From Epiperipatus broadwayi (Eukaryota > Onychophora > Udeonychophora > Euonychophora > Peripatidae), in the NCBI GenBank assembly GCA_028023455.1, contig JAQFVV010012513.1:2180001-2244000 (forward strand): a DNA stretch of 64,000 nucleotides. The letters run 5' to 3'. Both the position numbers and the translations under genes were made by a program. Shown one piece after another: positions 45,429 through 56,850 of the stretch; within the stretch, counting starts at the first letter, position 1; each line of letters opens with the position of its first letter. Under the pieces are notes generated by a model that was not told the origin of the DNA, did no database searches, and saw only the letters and a list, made by a program, of their open reading frames with translations.

Positions 45429-47103
45429 TAATAAAAAAATTTAAAGGAAAATATATGTTTTTTTAAAATAAAAAAAAAAAATTTTGCTTATTTTTAAGGG
45501 GGGGAATGAGGGATTTTGTTTTTAAATTTCCTTTAGGGTGGTTTCCTTAGATTTTAACCAGGTTGGGGAAGGTGAAATTGATATGATTTTTGGTTTGCAT
45601 TTTTATATTTTTTTTTGAAGCCTTCCTGTATTTAAGCTATATTTAAAATATTTGAGTTAATTTCTTTTCCATGTTCAGTTGCTCAATGATATGATCTATG
45701 TATATATATTTGTTTTATAGTGTTGACCTTCAGATGGTTGTAAAGAATTTTTACAATGAAATCTTATATTGTGTTAATTGTTCCTTTAGACATTGTATCA
45801 TTCTAATCTGTATATTCCTGTATACTTAATTAGGCATTTCCTGTAACTGTTGGGAAATGATATGCATGTTCCTAACCAAATTTTATAATTGATTGTTTAT
45901 CTATGTATTGTGCCTCGATTGTAAATAAAGTTTATTTTTGAAAGATAAAAGCTCTTCATAGAATTCAAAATAAGTTTTAGCAGGAGTGAAAATAAATACT
46001 ATATTATGTGATAGCTATTTGCTCATTCATACACTTGTGCATTGTAATTTATGTACCCATAGAAGCATCAATAAAAGGAATATAATTAAAGTTTGTTTTA
46101 TCTGGCCAGCAAACATATTATCTCTGAAATTTCTAAAACAAAGAAAATTTATGCATGGAAAAAAATAATAAGTTAAATTTTATTATTTTTGGGAAAGTTT
46201 CCCTTTTTTAAAACCAAAATGTGCTTGTATAAAAGTTTTTTATTCAAGATCCTGTGATCAGTGTAGTTTGACAGGAATAGTGGGTGAATTGGCTTCAGGT
46301 ACTTATTTTTTCATACTAAGTCAATTGTCTTTATAGTTTGTTGGATGCAACCTTCTAAAAATTTTCATTTGATTCCTTGAAATCAGGAACAACTTCTCTC
46401 AAGGATTTCTGGTGTAGCAATTATACAATAATTTATCTAATAATGGAATACATTTCTTATCTTGCAGTTTATCAGAGAAAGAAATTTCACAAATATAATT
46501 CATAATCAAAATTTTGGAATATAGTTGATAAACAGGATTCTTTTAAAATATCTATGCCCAAACTTTTAAATACATGTAAAACCATAATCATCAAATTTGT
46601 AGGCAAAAATGGAGAGTCAAGGCATTTGATCTTTTTCTACTTAACTTTTAGCAGTGTGACTTCTTTTTCGAATGTCAAATGTAGATTCTTTAGGGGAAAT
46701 ACATTTGATGTTAACAGCTGCTGATTGAAGTTGAAAGGAAGTAATTTGATTCTATATAATTATTTCTGATATCATTTTTCATCTCATAATTTCATTTAAC
46801 ACACTTATATGAGTGCTAGAATAGGTTATCTCATCATTTTCTTATATAAATTTTGATAGCAATATACACACATTTAATTTTATTGTTTAATAATTTCTGG
46901 AGATTAATAAAATTGAATTGTTTGATCTTTATAAAAATTAAATATAATGGGTTTTTTGGCAATTAAGTCTTAATTAATAATTTTAATCAAATTCACATAC
47001 AAAACTATTATAACTTGTATTAAATAAAAGCTAAATTATAACAAGCATTTCCTTGTTAAGCATTTTTTATAATTTGGAATTCTTTAAGAATAAGCACTCT
47101 GAA

Positions 47104-47151
<48 letters not shown>

Positions 47152-47389
47152 GAATATTTATAAGTACAGTAATTCTATATATGTAAAGTATAACTTTAAA
47201 AAATTTATGCACTTAGGAGCACTTACATATATCCTCATAGTCTTTGTCAACTAACACTTTGAATGGTTAACCTTTCCACAATTTGCTGATCTTAACATTT
47301 GTTGCCTGTCTGGTAATTAAGTCTTGTTTTTATTTGTATATTAACATAGCTTCCTTTATTTTCCTTTTGGTTTTTGTTTTCAAATTGAC
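45429..47389. other. Unannotated sequence with a possible poly(A)-signal region
   Basis: Around 45640-45945 there is a patch ending 'gattgtaaataaagtttatt' that resembles a 3' untranslated region with an AATAAA signal (45925) on the + strand. No coding exon is visible upstream, so this is only a possibility. (TA)n runs at 47106-47148. Confidence 0.35.
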
Positions 47390-47923
47390 CACATATATGT
47401 AAGAAAAAATATATCTAATATACATATTTTGTGCAGAACCAGGATTCATTAGTTGGTTCAGATCACCATCTTCCACATATGTATACAATCAATGCTCAGT
47501 TTATATTAACACAGAAAATCTTCAAGCTGTAAAGGATAAGCTTCAATCTTCTACACCCTCCAACTCTTCACCCATCCATATCATTGGAAATCAGATGGTA
47601 GACTATTGAAAGCCCTCAATGATACCAATATTATTGCCATGTTCATGTTGACTTTAAACCTTTCTGACTCCTCATGCATAGGACCTTAACATGTCTATTT
47701 AAATACATGTAAATTATCTAAATAAACTTGATGTAATTTGAAGACTTGAACTCAGAATTTCAACATGGGTATGACAATAATATTGACATCAACAAGGGCT
47801 TTGAATGTTTCATCCTCAGATTTTTAATGATAAGTATGGCTGAAGAGTTGGAGGGTGAAGAAGTTTGAAGTTTGTCCATATTTGAAGTTTGAATATTTGC
47901 TATCTTAACATAACAGAATACTG

Positions 47924-47935
<12 letters not shown>

Positions 47936-47998
<63 letters not shown>
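47936..47998. repeat. (TA)n microsatellite
   Basis: About 31 TA units with one CA interruption, inside the family A plus unit. Confidence 0.95.
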
Positions 47999-48001
<3 letters not shown>

Positions 48002-48006
48002 GGAGT

Positions 48007-48071
48007 TGATGATCCGGACTAACTGATGAGTGTGGGTTCAGCACAAAATACATATATTGTAGATTATTTAT
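48007..48071 (+). ncRNA. Hammerhead ribozyme-like motif (family A)
   Basis: CTGATGA (48023-48029) is intact; stem II is GTGT/GCAC with a G-T pair; GAAA has become AAAA; stem III ATACATAT and the outer GATTA remain. Probably inactive. Confidence 0.55.
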
Positions 48072-48175
48072 ATTTTTCACAATATGTGGACATATGTATC
48101 CGTTGTTAAGATGGAGTGAATATATATATGGGAGCTTGAAATTCTGAGTTCAAATCCTTGTAAGTATATTAAGTT

Positions 48176-49389
48176 TAGTATAGATAACATACATGTATTT
48201 TTATATATATACACATAATGTGTCCTATTGGAAATGTATCTTGTTCCTCTCCAAAATACCTGCACCCCTATATTGAAATCATTGTATATAATATGTAATA
48301 ACATTCTTTAGTTACATACAACTAAACTTTTATGACTTTACCATGACTGCATTGTAAATTATGACATAAAATATGCCAGTGTATTTAATATCATTGTAGA
48401 TAATCTCTAATGCTTTCATTGTCATCATGAAATATTGCAAACCACTTAAAAACCATCTTGTTAATTTTAGATGTGCTGCTATACACTGCTGGTATCATAT
48501 TAAATATTTCGGAGCCATTTTGCCCAATTTAGAACAAGACAATGTTAGGATGTTGTTTTATCATGGATTAATATGTATCTCTTATGGTTCTGGCATACTA
48601 TGATCTTAATAATTTTGTGGTGCTCTTTTAGCTTTAGTATTTAGAAACTAGGTCATATATAACAATGTAAGTGACAGATCAAAAGAGTCAATTTTTTCAT
48701 CAATAGTAGCTTTGACATGTTTGCTATAGTTTTCATTATGTCACCATAATCAGTATTATTAATTGCTGCAGTTTATTATTATTTGGTTATGGATTTAATT
48801 TACATATATTATCCCATTAAAATACTAAATTTAAGTATATGCATATTAAATTTCATTAAAATTAGTGAACACTTCAACAATCTCAATTTGTTGTCAAGGC
48901 AACCTTATTTTAACAATAAAATTTATATTATAAAGTTTTGTGTGAATTATTTGAAAATAATTGCAAAAGAAAATATCAAAACTAAAATATTAAATATAAT
49001 TTTGCCTTTGTAATAATTTCAAACATTGAAACAATACAGCTAAGTAGTAATCAATGGATCTTAAATTACTGAACTTGTTATTTTGCTCTTGTTTTAATCC
49101 TGATATGATGCCCATTCAGCCCCTAAATTTAATCTCTTTCCATCTCTTCACCATATCTATGTACAAAGAAATAAAAAGGAAACATATTACAAATTTAAGG
49201 TTTTTTGATAAAAATTGGCATTTAAGATTAAACTTTCATAACTCATTGTAAATAGTAATTACAACTTTAAATTACTCTAATAGATTTCTAACTATAAAAT
49301 ATTTCCATTGACTCATTGTAAATCGAAAGATTTTGCGAGTATTAATGTGTAATAAGAAATGTGGACTTAATCAGTGAAGTATTGAATAG
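48176..49389. other. Unannotated AT-rich sequence
   Basis: Two open frames of 65-76 codons (48783-49013, 49054-49251, +) are rich in Ile, Asn and Lys and carry no motif; I treat them as chance. Confidence 0.45.
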
Positions 49390-49572
49390 CTTCACACTCG
49401 CAGATCTAACCACTTCAGCTTCACCTATTTAAATAGAAAGTATGTTGAAGTAAAGAAGGGTTCCCCTCTTTTCTTCCATAGTGTAAGCTCGTGGTTAAAA
49501 CACCCGTAGAGGTCCCTACTATCACATTTTACATGCATATTATCGAGGTTATAGCCTCAGTAAATATTAATA
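49390..49572. repeat. Family F single arm
   Basis: 'gcttcacctatttaaataga', 'ccctcttttcttccatagtg', 'ccctactatcacattttaca' and 'cgaggttatagcctcagtaa' match one arm of the palindrome at 59277-59608. The other arm is missing. Confidence 0.8.
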
Positions 49573-51533
49573 CCTTTTATAAACTATAAATATACCAAAC
49601 AATGTGGTGTAATGAATGATGAAGATGTATATTCTTTATTGAATCCATGTATACAATTTTAACATTTTAATATCAGACATTTATTGGATTTATATCTTGA
49701 AGTTCTGGCAAAACACATCTACAAGACCTACCCATCACAAAAAATCTACACTCAGGTAAACTAAAAGAGCAACAAATGGTAAGGGTGTCATTCTTCATTA
49801 CTTACAAAATTATCAATTTTCAGAATAAAGCTATGACAATACAGTACACATGGCTTTGTACAAAAATACATCACAAACAATATACACAATAGGGATGATA
49901 AAGCAAAGACAAATTAATTTATTGCATAAACTCAAGGGAAAGGGAGCTACATTTGAGATCAACTAATGAGCTAGGACATTAACCGTAGTCATATAAGTAA
50001 TAAAATGCACCATCAAAAAGAACAATAATAATAAGATTTGCTTTAAATAAATCATTGTATGTTTAAACTCATGATAAAAAACTATATATTTCATTGAAAA
50101 TGTTACAGTATAAGGAATGTCCTAAGCTACAATGTCCATAAAAATAAACTGGCAAAATAAAATACAATTAAAATAAGGAAGAGACTACTGTCAATATCTC
50201 TTAAAATAAACATCAACTACCTGATGTGTAAAACTTATAAATAGATAATTAATGTTAAATATCATCTAATAATAAAAATTATGATATAAAATAAACAATA
50301 AAAATAAACATCAACTTCTACCACATTCAGTATTTGCATATATATTCAAAAATAAATAACTTCATGAAAGGGACAAATAAACAACATTTAAAATATAGCA
50401 TTATCAAACTATAAAAATTCTGAAAGCTTTGGAAATATATTTCATAAGTAATATACAAAATTATACCCAAAATGCATAAATAACAATATAATAGCATTTA
50501 AAAAAAATCATGAATATTTAAACCTAAGAACTAAATCTTTTTACCATATATAAAATAAAATAAAAGTCCTTCATCCTGGTTCCTAGCATTTGACAGGATA
50601 CTGTTCTTGAAAATAAAGTTCTGAAGCTATTGTAGATTTCCAGCTTACTATAATATAACATAGGTAAATTACATGCACAATATTTTACACAAAACATAAG
50701 CCAAAATATTAGACAATGCTAGCATAATTATGTATGGTCATTTAAGTGGATGAAATATATTTTAGGAATATGAGCACAAATAATGATTCATATTTTATAT
50801 TTTTAATATATCATATTTATTTTTATATCTTTTAAAAGCACTTCTATTAGTCATAAACATTAGGAGCAATTCATTTAAATGTTACATTTTATAGTTTTAA
50901 TAAATAATACTAGACATAGAGCAGACATTTTATAATAAACTCAAAATAAGCTCATAAAAAATTTCAATAATAATAATTCAGGAAAATTTAAAATTTATTA
51001 ATGATATTTATGATAATTTACTTTGGATAGCTATGAAAAGCAATAACTGTTTGAAATAATATTAATGAATTCAAAAATAAACGTTCCATTAATAACTCAT
51101 AAATATTATATTTGACAGTAAATAATAGAAAATAACAAGTTTTCATAAAATAGTATATGTCAATTAATTTTAACTTGTGAAGAAAAATATATTTCCTTAC
51201 TTTAACTTGAAATAGATAAAATAGATATAGTTTAGCAAGCAAACATCATTTTTGTATCATCAGTACTAACAAAATAAATGTCATGTAAAAATAATAGCAT
51301 TTGAAAATAATTTATCTTTCAATTAATAAATATTATCCTTTTAAATAATTGACTCATAATAATAGCAATGCATATTATATATATATATAAGTCATTCATT
51401 CTAATGCATATTTTTAAAATATAAATAAGTATCAAAGTAATATAACTTTGATAAATTAAATATTTTCTTATTGAAACACATACAACTTTAGGTAAGATAT
51501 TTTTAAAATATTTATTATTTACAACATATGTTC
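49573..51533. other. Unannotated AT-rich sequence
   Basis: No gene or repeat that I can support. Confidence 0.5.
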
Positions 51534-52206
51534 TATTTTATATAGCATGATGTTTATGAATTGTAATAAACTAAAGATCAGCTTTTCAAGCTAATTCACA
51601 AGCACTTTATGAATCTTAATAATAAATGAATACTTTCACTTCCAACACAAGATAAAGTCTTTGTGAAAGAATAGAATGAATCCACCTATTCTTTCAACCC
51701 ACATGCTTAAGTATGGGCAAATCTTAAGCATTGGAAATGAAAGCATGAAGATATATCAATCACTTTAAATTACTTTTTATTATGTCTGAATGAATGACAC
51801 CTGCAAAATTTTCTAGAATTCATAAAGTGCATGTGAATTAGCTTGAAAAGCTGATCTTTAGTTTATTACAATTCATAAACATCATGCTATATAAAATAAA
51901 TGTCTCATTTACATATGTTTATTTTCATTTAAGAATGACATATTGTAAATTCTAGAAACCTTTGCAGGCATCATTCATTCAGACATAGTAAAAAGTAATT
52001 TAAAGTGATTGGTTTATCTTCACGTTTTCATTTCCAGTGCTTAAGATTTGCTCATACTTAAGTGTTTGGGTTGAAAGAATAGGTGGATTTATTCTATTAT
52101 TTCACAAAGACTTTATCTTGTGTTGGAAGTGAAAGTATTTATTATTAAGATTCATAAAGCACATGTGAATTAGCTAGAAAAGCTGATCTTTAGTTTATAA
52201 CATAGG
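51534..52206. repeat. Nested fold-back element with three copies of an end motif
   Basis: An end motif containing 'aagctgatctttagttta' occurs at 51587-51604 (minus), 51849-51866 (plus) and 52181-52198 (plus). The body 51615-51830 ('acttccaacacaagataaag', 'ccacctattctttcaaccca', 'tgtctgaatgaatgacacc') is repeated in reverse complement at 51948-52150. So a full minus copy is followed by a partial plus copy (51819-51902) and then a full plus copy. No ribozyme core or open frame was seen. Confidence 0.8.
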
Positions 52207-53160
52207 TTCTACTATTTGGAATCAAAAGTTTATTTAAAAATGAACACATCCAAAGAAAATAATCATTTGAAGAGTCAAAAAATTTAAGAAAAACATTTCT
52301 CAAATAAATATTTCTTTGAAATAATTAAATAATTTAAAGTGTTAAGCAACTATAATAATTTATCATGTATTAAATTTAAAGAATGGTATCACCTATTTAT
52401 AATATAAATAATAGAATCAATGAATGTTTTATGAATAGTAATCATATTTTATTCTGAAATCCAGCAAAGCTAGTAATTCAAATAAATATGATTTAATTCC
52501 TATTCAATAATCTGTTGACTTTTCTATAAGGTTTTTCTGAAATGTAAGTTTTAAGCACTGGAAGTTTATCAGCATACAAATTGAACATGGTTGAAGTTAT
52601 TTTAGCAAATTATTCTTTTTACTTAAAATTACCAAATTTAAAAGAAGTTAATAAGAGAGCAAGTTGAAATTGACATTTTAATTTACACCAATTTATCTAA
52701 TTGATTAGGTTCATAAATTTCTTAGAATTCTAAGAACATTACTAAAAGCAAATTAATTTCCATGTTATGTCTAGACAGTTAAATAATTATTACATCTCTT
52801 TTAAAACAAATTATTTAGAAAACTATGATTAAACAAATTATTATTTATTATAACAATTCATTAAAAATCACAGAAAATTTTCAATTATGTTTTTTTTTTA
52901 AATAAAGATGTTAATGAATAATTTTAATATTAAATTTAACAAGAAGTTTATTAAGAAATTCAAATTTCCTACCCATGCATTCACCCATTCATTATTCTTT
53001 TAATTTTTAGCTTTAAAATTATTTTTTCTTTAATCAACTAAATTTGAAATATTTAATTAAAATATTTTACTACTATTAAGATTAAATATAGCATTTTTAC
53101 AGGTAATTTAAATATTTATATCCTAGTCTTGTGGGTTTGAACTTGCCTTTAAAGTTTTAT
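52207..53160. other. Unannotated AT-rich sequence
   Basis: No gene or repeat that I can support. Confidence 0.5.
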
Positions 53161-54000
53161 TCAAACTCTTCAATTTTAACCTTTTCCCCACCTCATATGA
53201 GTCCTCTCGTCAACAGTTGACATCACTCTAATTCCGTTATTTTTAACTCTAGGATATTCGTTTGACAGTTATTAATTAGGTTTTTAAACATTCTGTAAGA
53301 TGGTGCCCTCTTCCGAATTATTTTACAAGTAAAAAATCAAAAAAACCACATTTAAAGCTAAACAAAGAAAGCAGCTTGTCGGTGGTTGGCTCTCAGCTGA
53401 CAGAGACATTCTGATTGGCTGGAAACAACAAAGAAACCTCCTGATCAAAGAAAATAAAGAAAAACACTGAGATTTTCATTTTGAATATGATTTAAAGTAT
53501 TGAAAAAGTATAATTTGAGAAATTAAAATAATTTTTAATTAAATATACTAAAAAAAAAAAAAAAAATTATTTTCGAAAAATATTGAAGATTTTAGTAAAA
53601 ATATTTAAGATTTAGCAAAAAGAAATATTTACTTTTCCATAACGTAAAATTGAAAAAAAGCATTTATGTCAGCACTTCTTTGTTTATAAGTTCGCTTTTA
53701 AATTTGCCGAAATTGAATATTTTATAAAAAATAAATAGCAATTTATTTTTGAAAGAACTTTCGTTCACTTTCATAACCTGACAAATTATTAATATACTTT
53801 TTATAAATGAATCTGAGTTGAATTTAATATTATAGGTGAATATGTTTTAACAATAGGCTTTGTCTTCAGTTTGTGAGTTGGCCAATTAAAAGCTTTGATT
53901 TTTACCTCATACAACCAATAATATAATTAGCGGTTAAAAGGTTAATACACTCTAAGAATTAAACTAAGATTGTTTTAAACTTATTATTTTACAATTAAAT
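53160..54000 (-). repeat. Dispersed repeat G, inverted copy
   Basis: It matches 62050-62830 in reverse complement, in order: 'gatggtgccctcttccgaat', 'ttttacaagtaaaaaatcaa', 'ctgattggctg', 'cataacctgacaaattatta' and 'agttggccaattaaaag'. The pair lies about 9 kb apart and is diverged. CCAAT words recur in it. No coding signal. Confidence 0.7.
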
Positions 54001-54299
54001 AAACTAACACTCTATGTCAATAATATCCCTAAAACTAAGCATTTAAAATTATAAAGAGATATCTATGGGGTTCAAACTATTATAAGCAGGCTATTAAAAT
54101 TACTTTTAAGGTTATAAAAGTTATAAAAGTTCTCATAAATTGGCTCATCAAATAGTTAAACATCGGGCTACAAAATAATGACAAAGTTTATTTATCCCAC
54201 AAATTAAAGTATTGAATTTTTAAAATGTTAGGTTTCTATACAATCTGACATTTAGCTTTAAAAGAAATACTAAATGCCATAATATATACTGAACAATGA

Positions 54300-54550
54300 T
54301 AAAAGATTTGTGTAAGAAATTGTTGCCTGGGCCAATTGATAAGTGTCGGTTCAGCATGAAATATGCATCATGGGAATCATACATTTTTTCATGTTTTTGA
54401 TCATGTTTATGATTTCACTCCTCCATAAGACACAACCAGTTCCTAACTTGAGTGAGAGGAGTGTTGTGACAATTACACTACAAAAATCTTATTAGTTAAG
54501 TCGGTAATCTGGAGTCTAATAAGTGAGTAATACAATTTTTAAATTGTAAT
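54300..54550 (+). repeat. Family C unit
   Basis: It follows 33100-33345 in order: 'gggccaattgataagtg', 'cagcatgaaatatgcatc', 'cactcctccataaga', 'gagagga', 'tgacaattacacta' and 'gtctaataagtgagtaat'. The ribozyme-like region is at 54326-54380. Confidence 0.65.
54326..54380 (+). ncRNA. Degenerate hammerhead-like motif (family C)
   Basis: GAAA (54358-54361) and the self-complementary ATATGCAT in the stem III position are present; the first core reads TTGATAA (54335-54341). Probably inactive. Confidence 0.5.
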
Positions 54551-54604
54551 ACTATTTTATTTTTATAGATATTTTATAGGCACAAAAATAAAAACTTTTT
54601 ATAA

Positions 54605-54815
54605 TACTAATTTGTAATATATAAAGGATTCGAACTCAGACTTTCACACGACCCTAAACTCTCCATGCCATCTCATATTGCTGATCCATCTGATCACACA
54701 CATGTTGAAAAGATAAATAATTACCAATAAAAGTATTTCGTGCTACACCAGCACTCATCAGTTTGTCCAGATTACCATCTCCACACATACATACAATCAG
54801 TGCTCAATTTGTGTA
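54605..54815 (-). repeat. Family A unit, copy A9
   Basis: A single - strand unit. It carries the ribozyme-like motif, then 'gataaataattaccaat', 'tgatccatctgatcacaca' and, on the - strand, a B-box-like GAGTTCGAATCC (54610-54621). It is one of the cleaner copies. Confidence 0.75.
54717..54775 (-). ncRNA. Hammerhead ribozyme, type I (family A), core intact
   Basis: On the - strand: CTGATGA (54755-54761), stem II GTGC/GCAC with loop TGGTGTA fully paired, and GAAA (54736-54739). Stem I has CAAA/TTGG with one mismatch and an outer TAAT/ATTA helix across an internal loop. Stem III (ATACTTTTAT) is weak. The cleavage triplet would be TTA. All core bases needed for cleavage are present. Confidence 0.75.
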
Positions 54816-55387
54816 AAAAAACATCAAATTTATAAAACTTTAAAAGGTTATTTGACATTAAATATAATTTTTGTACAGCAGTGTAGATTTTATAAACATT
54901 TTTAGTATATATATATATTAAAAAATCTATTTTTATAAGCAATTAATTAAAAATATTTTTATCAAAAAAAATGTCGTGTGACAAACGTTTTTTATTTTTT
55001 TTTAGACATTTACATTTAATTTCAAGCGATTGTTGCTTTATTTTTAGAATAATGTCGCTATCACTTGTTAACTTTTTAAACATTCTTTTAAAAAAATGAA
55101 GCCTTTTTAATAAATAAAAAATTCAATATGATAATCTTTTTTTTTATTTTTTGCAAATTTTTTTTTTCTTTTAAACATTAAATTTGATCCTCATTAGAAA
55201 GATTACTATTAAACAAAACGCTGTTAATTTAAATACTTTCATTATTAAATTTGAAATACCAGGTATTCTTATATCTGGAGGCTAATTATAAATATAGGAG
55301 ATTTGAACTCAGACTTTCAAGCCCCTTCACTATCCACACTATCCTATACTACTGATATACATGACCACACCCATGCAGAAAATATAA

Positions 55388-55450
55388 ATAACCACTAATA
55401 TACATATTTTATGCTGAACCAGCACTTGTCAGTTGGTCCAGATTATCATC
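55388..55450 (-). ncRNA. Hammerhead ribozyme-like motif (family A), minus arm
   Basis: On the - strand the core reads CTGACAA (55426-55432) and AAAA, each one base from consensus; stem I CCAA and TTAG partly pair. Probably inactive. Confidence 0.55.
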
Positions 55451-55790
55451 TCCCACACACATATATAGTTAGTGCTCAGTTTATATTACGATAACACATC
55501 TTTATATTTTAACGGACAGGCTTCAATCTACTTCAACCTCCAACTCTTCAGCCATCCATACCATTGAAAATCTGATGATAGAATTCCAAAATCCCATGCT
55601 GATGCCAATATTGCTGTTATACCCATGTTGACCTCAGCATGGGATTTGGGCTTTCCATCATCATATTTTCAATGATATGGGTGGCTGAAGAGTTGGAGGT
55701 TGTAGTAGGTTGAAGCCTGTCCATTAAAGTGTGAGGATTTGCTATCTTAATATAAACTGAACACTGATTATATATATGTATGGGGAGATG

Positions 55791-55848
55791 GTAATCTGTA
55801 CCAACTGATGAGCGCTGGTTTAGCATGAAATACGTTTATTGGTGATTA
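55791..55848 (+). ncRNA. Hammerhead ribozyme, type I (family A), core intact, plus arm
   Basis: CTGATGA (55805-55811) and GAAA (55827-55830) are intact. Stem I CCAA/TTGG and outer TAATC/GATTA pair exactly, separated by an internal loop. Stem II is GCGC/GCAT, with a G-T pair and one mismatch. Stem III (ATACGTTTAT) is close to the self-complementary ATACGTAT of the inferred consensus, which would favour dimer formation. Confidence 0.75.
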
Positions 55849-55950
55849 TTTATCTTTTCTGTAAGTGTATGGACATGTGTCTCAGTAGTATGAGATAGTG
55901 TGGATAGTGAAGGGGCTTAAAAGTCTGAGTTCATATTGCCTATATTTACA

Positions 55951-56620
55951 GTTTTATTATACAAATATTATTATTACGATTCATTGTTTGAATTACTATT
56001 ATATAAAGGTGAAGTACTGATGTAAATACAAACATTATTTATTATTTTAAAGTACATTATTATAATAAAAATCATTTTCATACAAATGTATTAGTTCAGC
56101 AATGATGAAACTCAAGCTGGCACAAATAAATTTGTATAAAAAAGACAACCTACCCTGACACCTCTCTGAGGAGTGCCAAAGCACAAAACCATGGTCAGGG
56201 GTTTGGGGAGGGGTTCCTGACAGAGATGTTTTAAATGCTTTCCTTGGCTAAGCATTTAACACAAAGCTTGTTGAGGAATTGGCAGTCCTCATTCTTTATA
56301 ACTTACATGCTTAAGAGAATAGGGGCATGTGATCCATGGCTCTTATTTTGACTACTGAATTAAACACATTTACAATCTTTTAAAAAGAAAATGAATTAAC
56401 TTCCTAAGTGAATATTAGATAATATTCTGATGATGAAAAAGTTATTAGTCAAATTGTTGTTTTTGCTGCTAATTTCATGGTCAAACAATTACAGTGTTTC
56501 ATTTAGCGTTGTCAAAATAGGATAGCTATCCCTAACAGAATCATATGGTTCAAGGTAAAAAAGTTCAATCCACAGCAATGATGCTAAAAAAATATATATT
56601 GTAAATAGACAGAATATCAA
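55951..56620. other. Unannotated sequence
   Basis: AT-rich, with a richer-GC patch at 56145-56345 containing 'gaggggttcctgacagagat'; I do not recognise it. Confidence 0.45.
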
Positions 56621-56624
56621 TATA

Positions 56625-56850
56625 AGATGGCTTAAAATTTAAGAAGCAGTAGGATTTAAAGCATGAAAAATTGGAGAAAAAATGTATCCCTGAATTTAAG
56701 ATGGATATATATATATATACTTAAATAGTAACTAATATAAATACAATACACTCACCTAATTTATTGTAAATCTTCTTCAGATATACAATACTTTTACTTA
56801 TTACATCTTCACTTTCGGAGCATGAATTCTCATCTTCACTATTTGGAATA
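56625..56850 (-). mobile_element. Pogo/Tigger-like DNA transposon relic
   Basis: It shares 'gtaggattt', 'aagcatgaaaaattgg' and the minus-strand acidic coding words NSEDENS and SESED with 60303-60545. The acidic end reads off 56767-56850 on the - strand with frame damage. The PLE relic begins right where this stops. Confidence 0.45.

Larger units (their letters stand above)
47392..48175. repeat. Family A palindromic element, copy A8
   Basis: A minus unit at 47392-47690 and a plus unit at 47755-48175 are reverse complements ('cttcaatcttctacaccctc' with 'gagggtgaagaagtttgaag', 'atctgatttcc'-type words). Each has a ribozyme-like region; the minus one (47430-47470) is decayed. The plus unit is interrupted by (TA)n at 47936-47998. 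The open frames at 47760-48304 on the - strand are antisense shadows. Confidence 0.75.
55290..55950. repeat. Family A palindromic element, copy A10
   Basis: A full head-to-head palindrome of about 650 bp centred near 55616. The left arm has 'ttgaactcagactttcaagc', 'ccttcactatccacacta', 'cttcaatctacttcaacctc' and 'atcccatgctg'; the right arm has the reverse complements 'cagcatgggat', 'gaggttgtagtaggttgaag', 'tagtgtggatagtgaagggg' and 'aaaagtctgagttcatat'. Each arm carries a ribozyme-like motif. This is the most complete family A palindrome here. Confidence 0.85.

Noticed and set aside
45186-45431. 81-codon frame ending in a proline run
   Set aside because: Its end is translated (TA)n and poly-C; the hydrophobic start is within chance for this composition.
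45640-45945. 3' untranslated region of a gene
   Set aside because: An AATAAA signal in AT-rich DNA is weak evidence and there is no coding exon upstream.
47760-48304. Two overlapping minus-strand open frames
   Set aside because: They run through a (TA)n run translated as Tyr-Ile repeats and through family A repeat DNA.
55617-55826. 69-codon minus-strand frame, and the similar frame at 8017-8391
   Set aside because: Both are translations of family A arms; their likeness comes from the repeat, and no frame is kept across copies.
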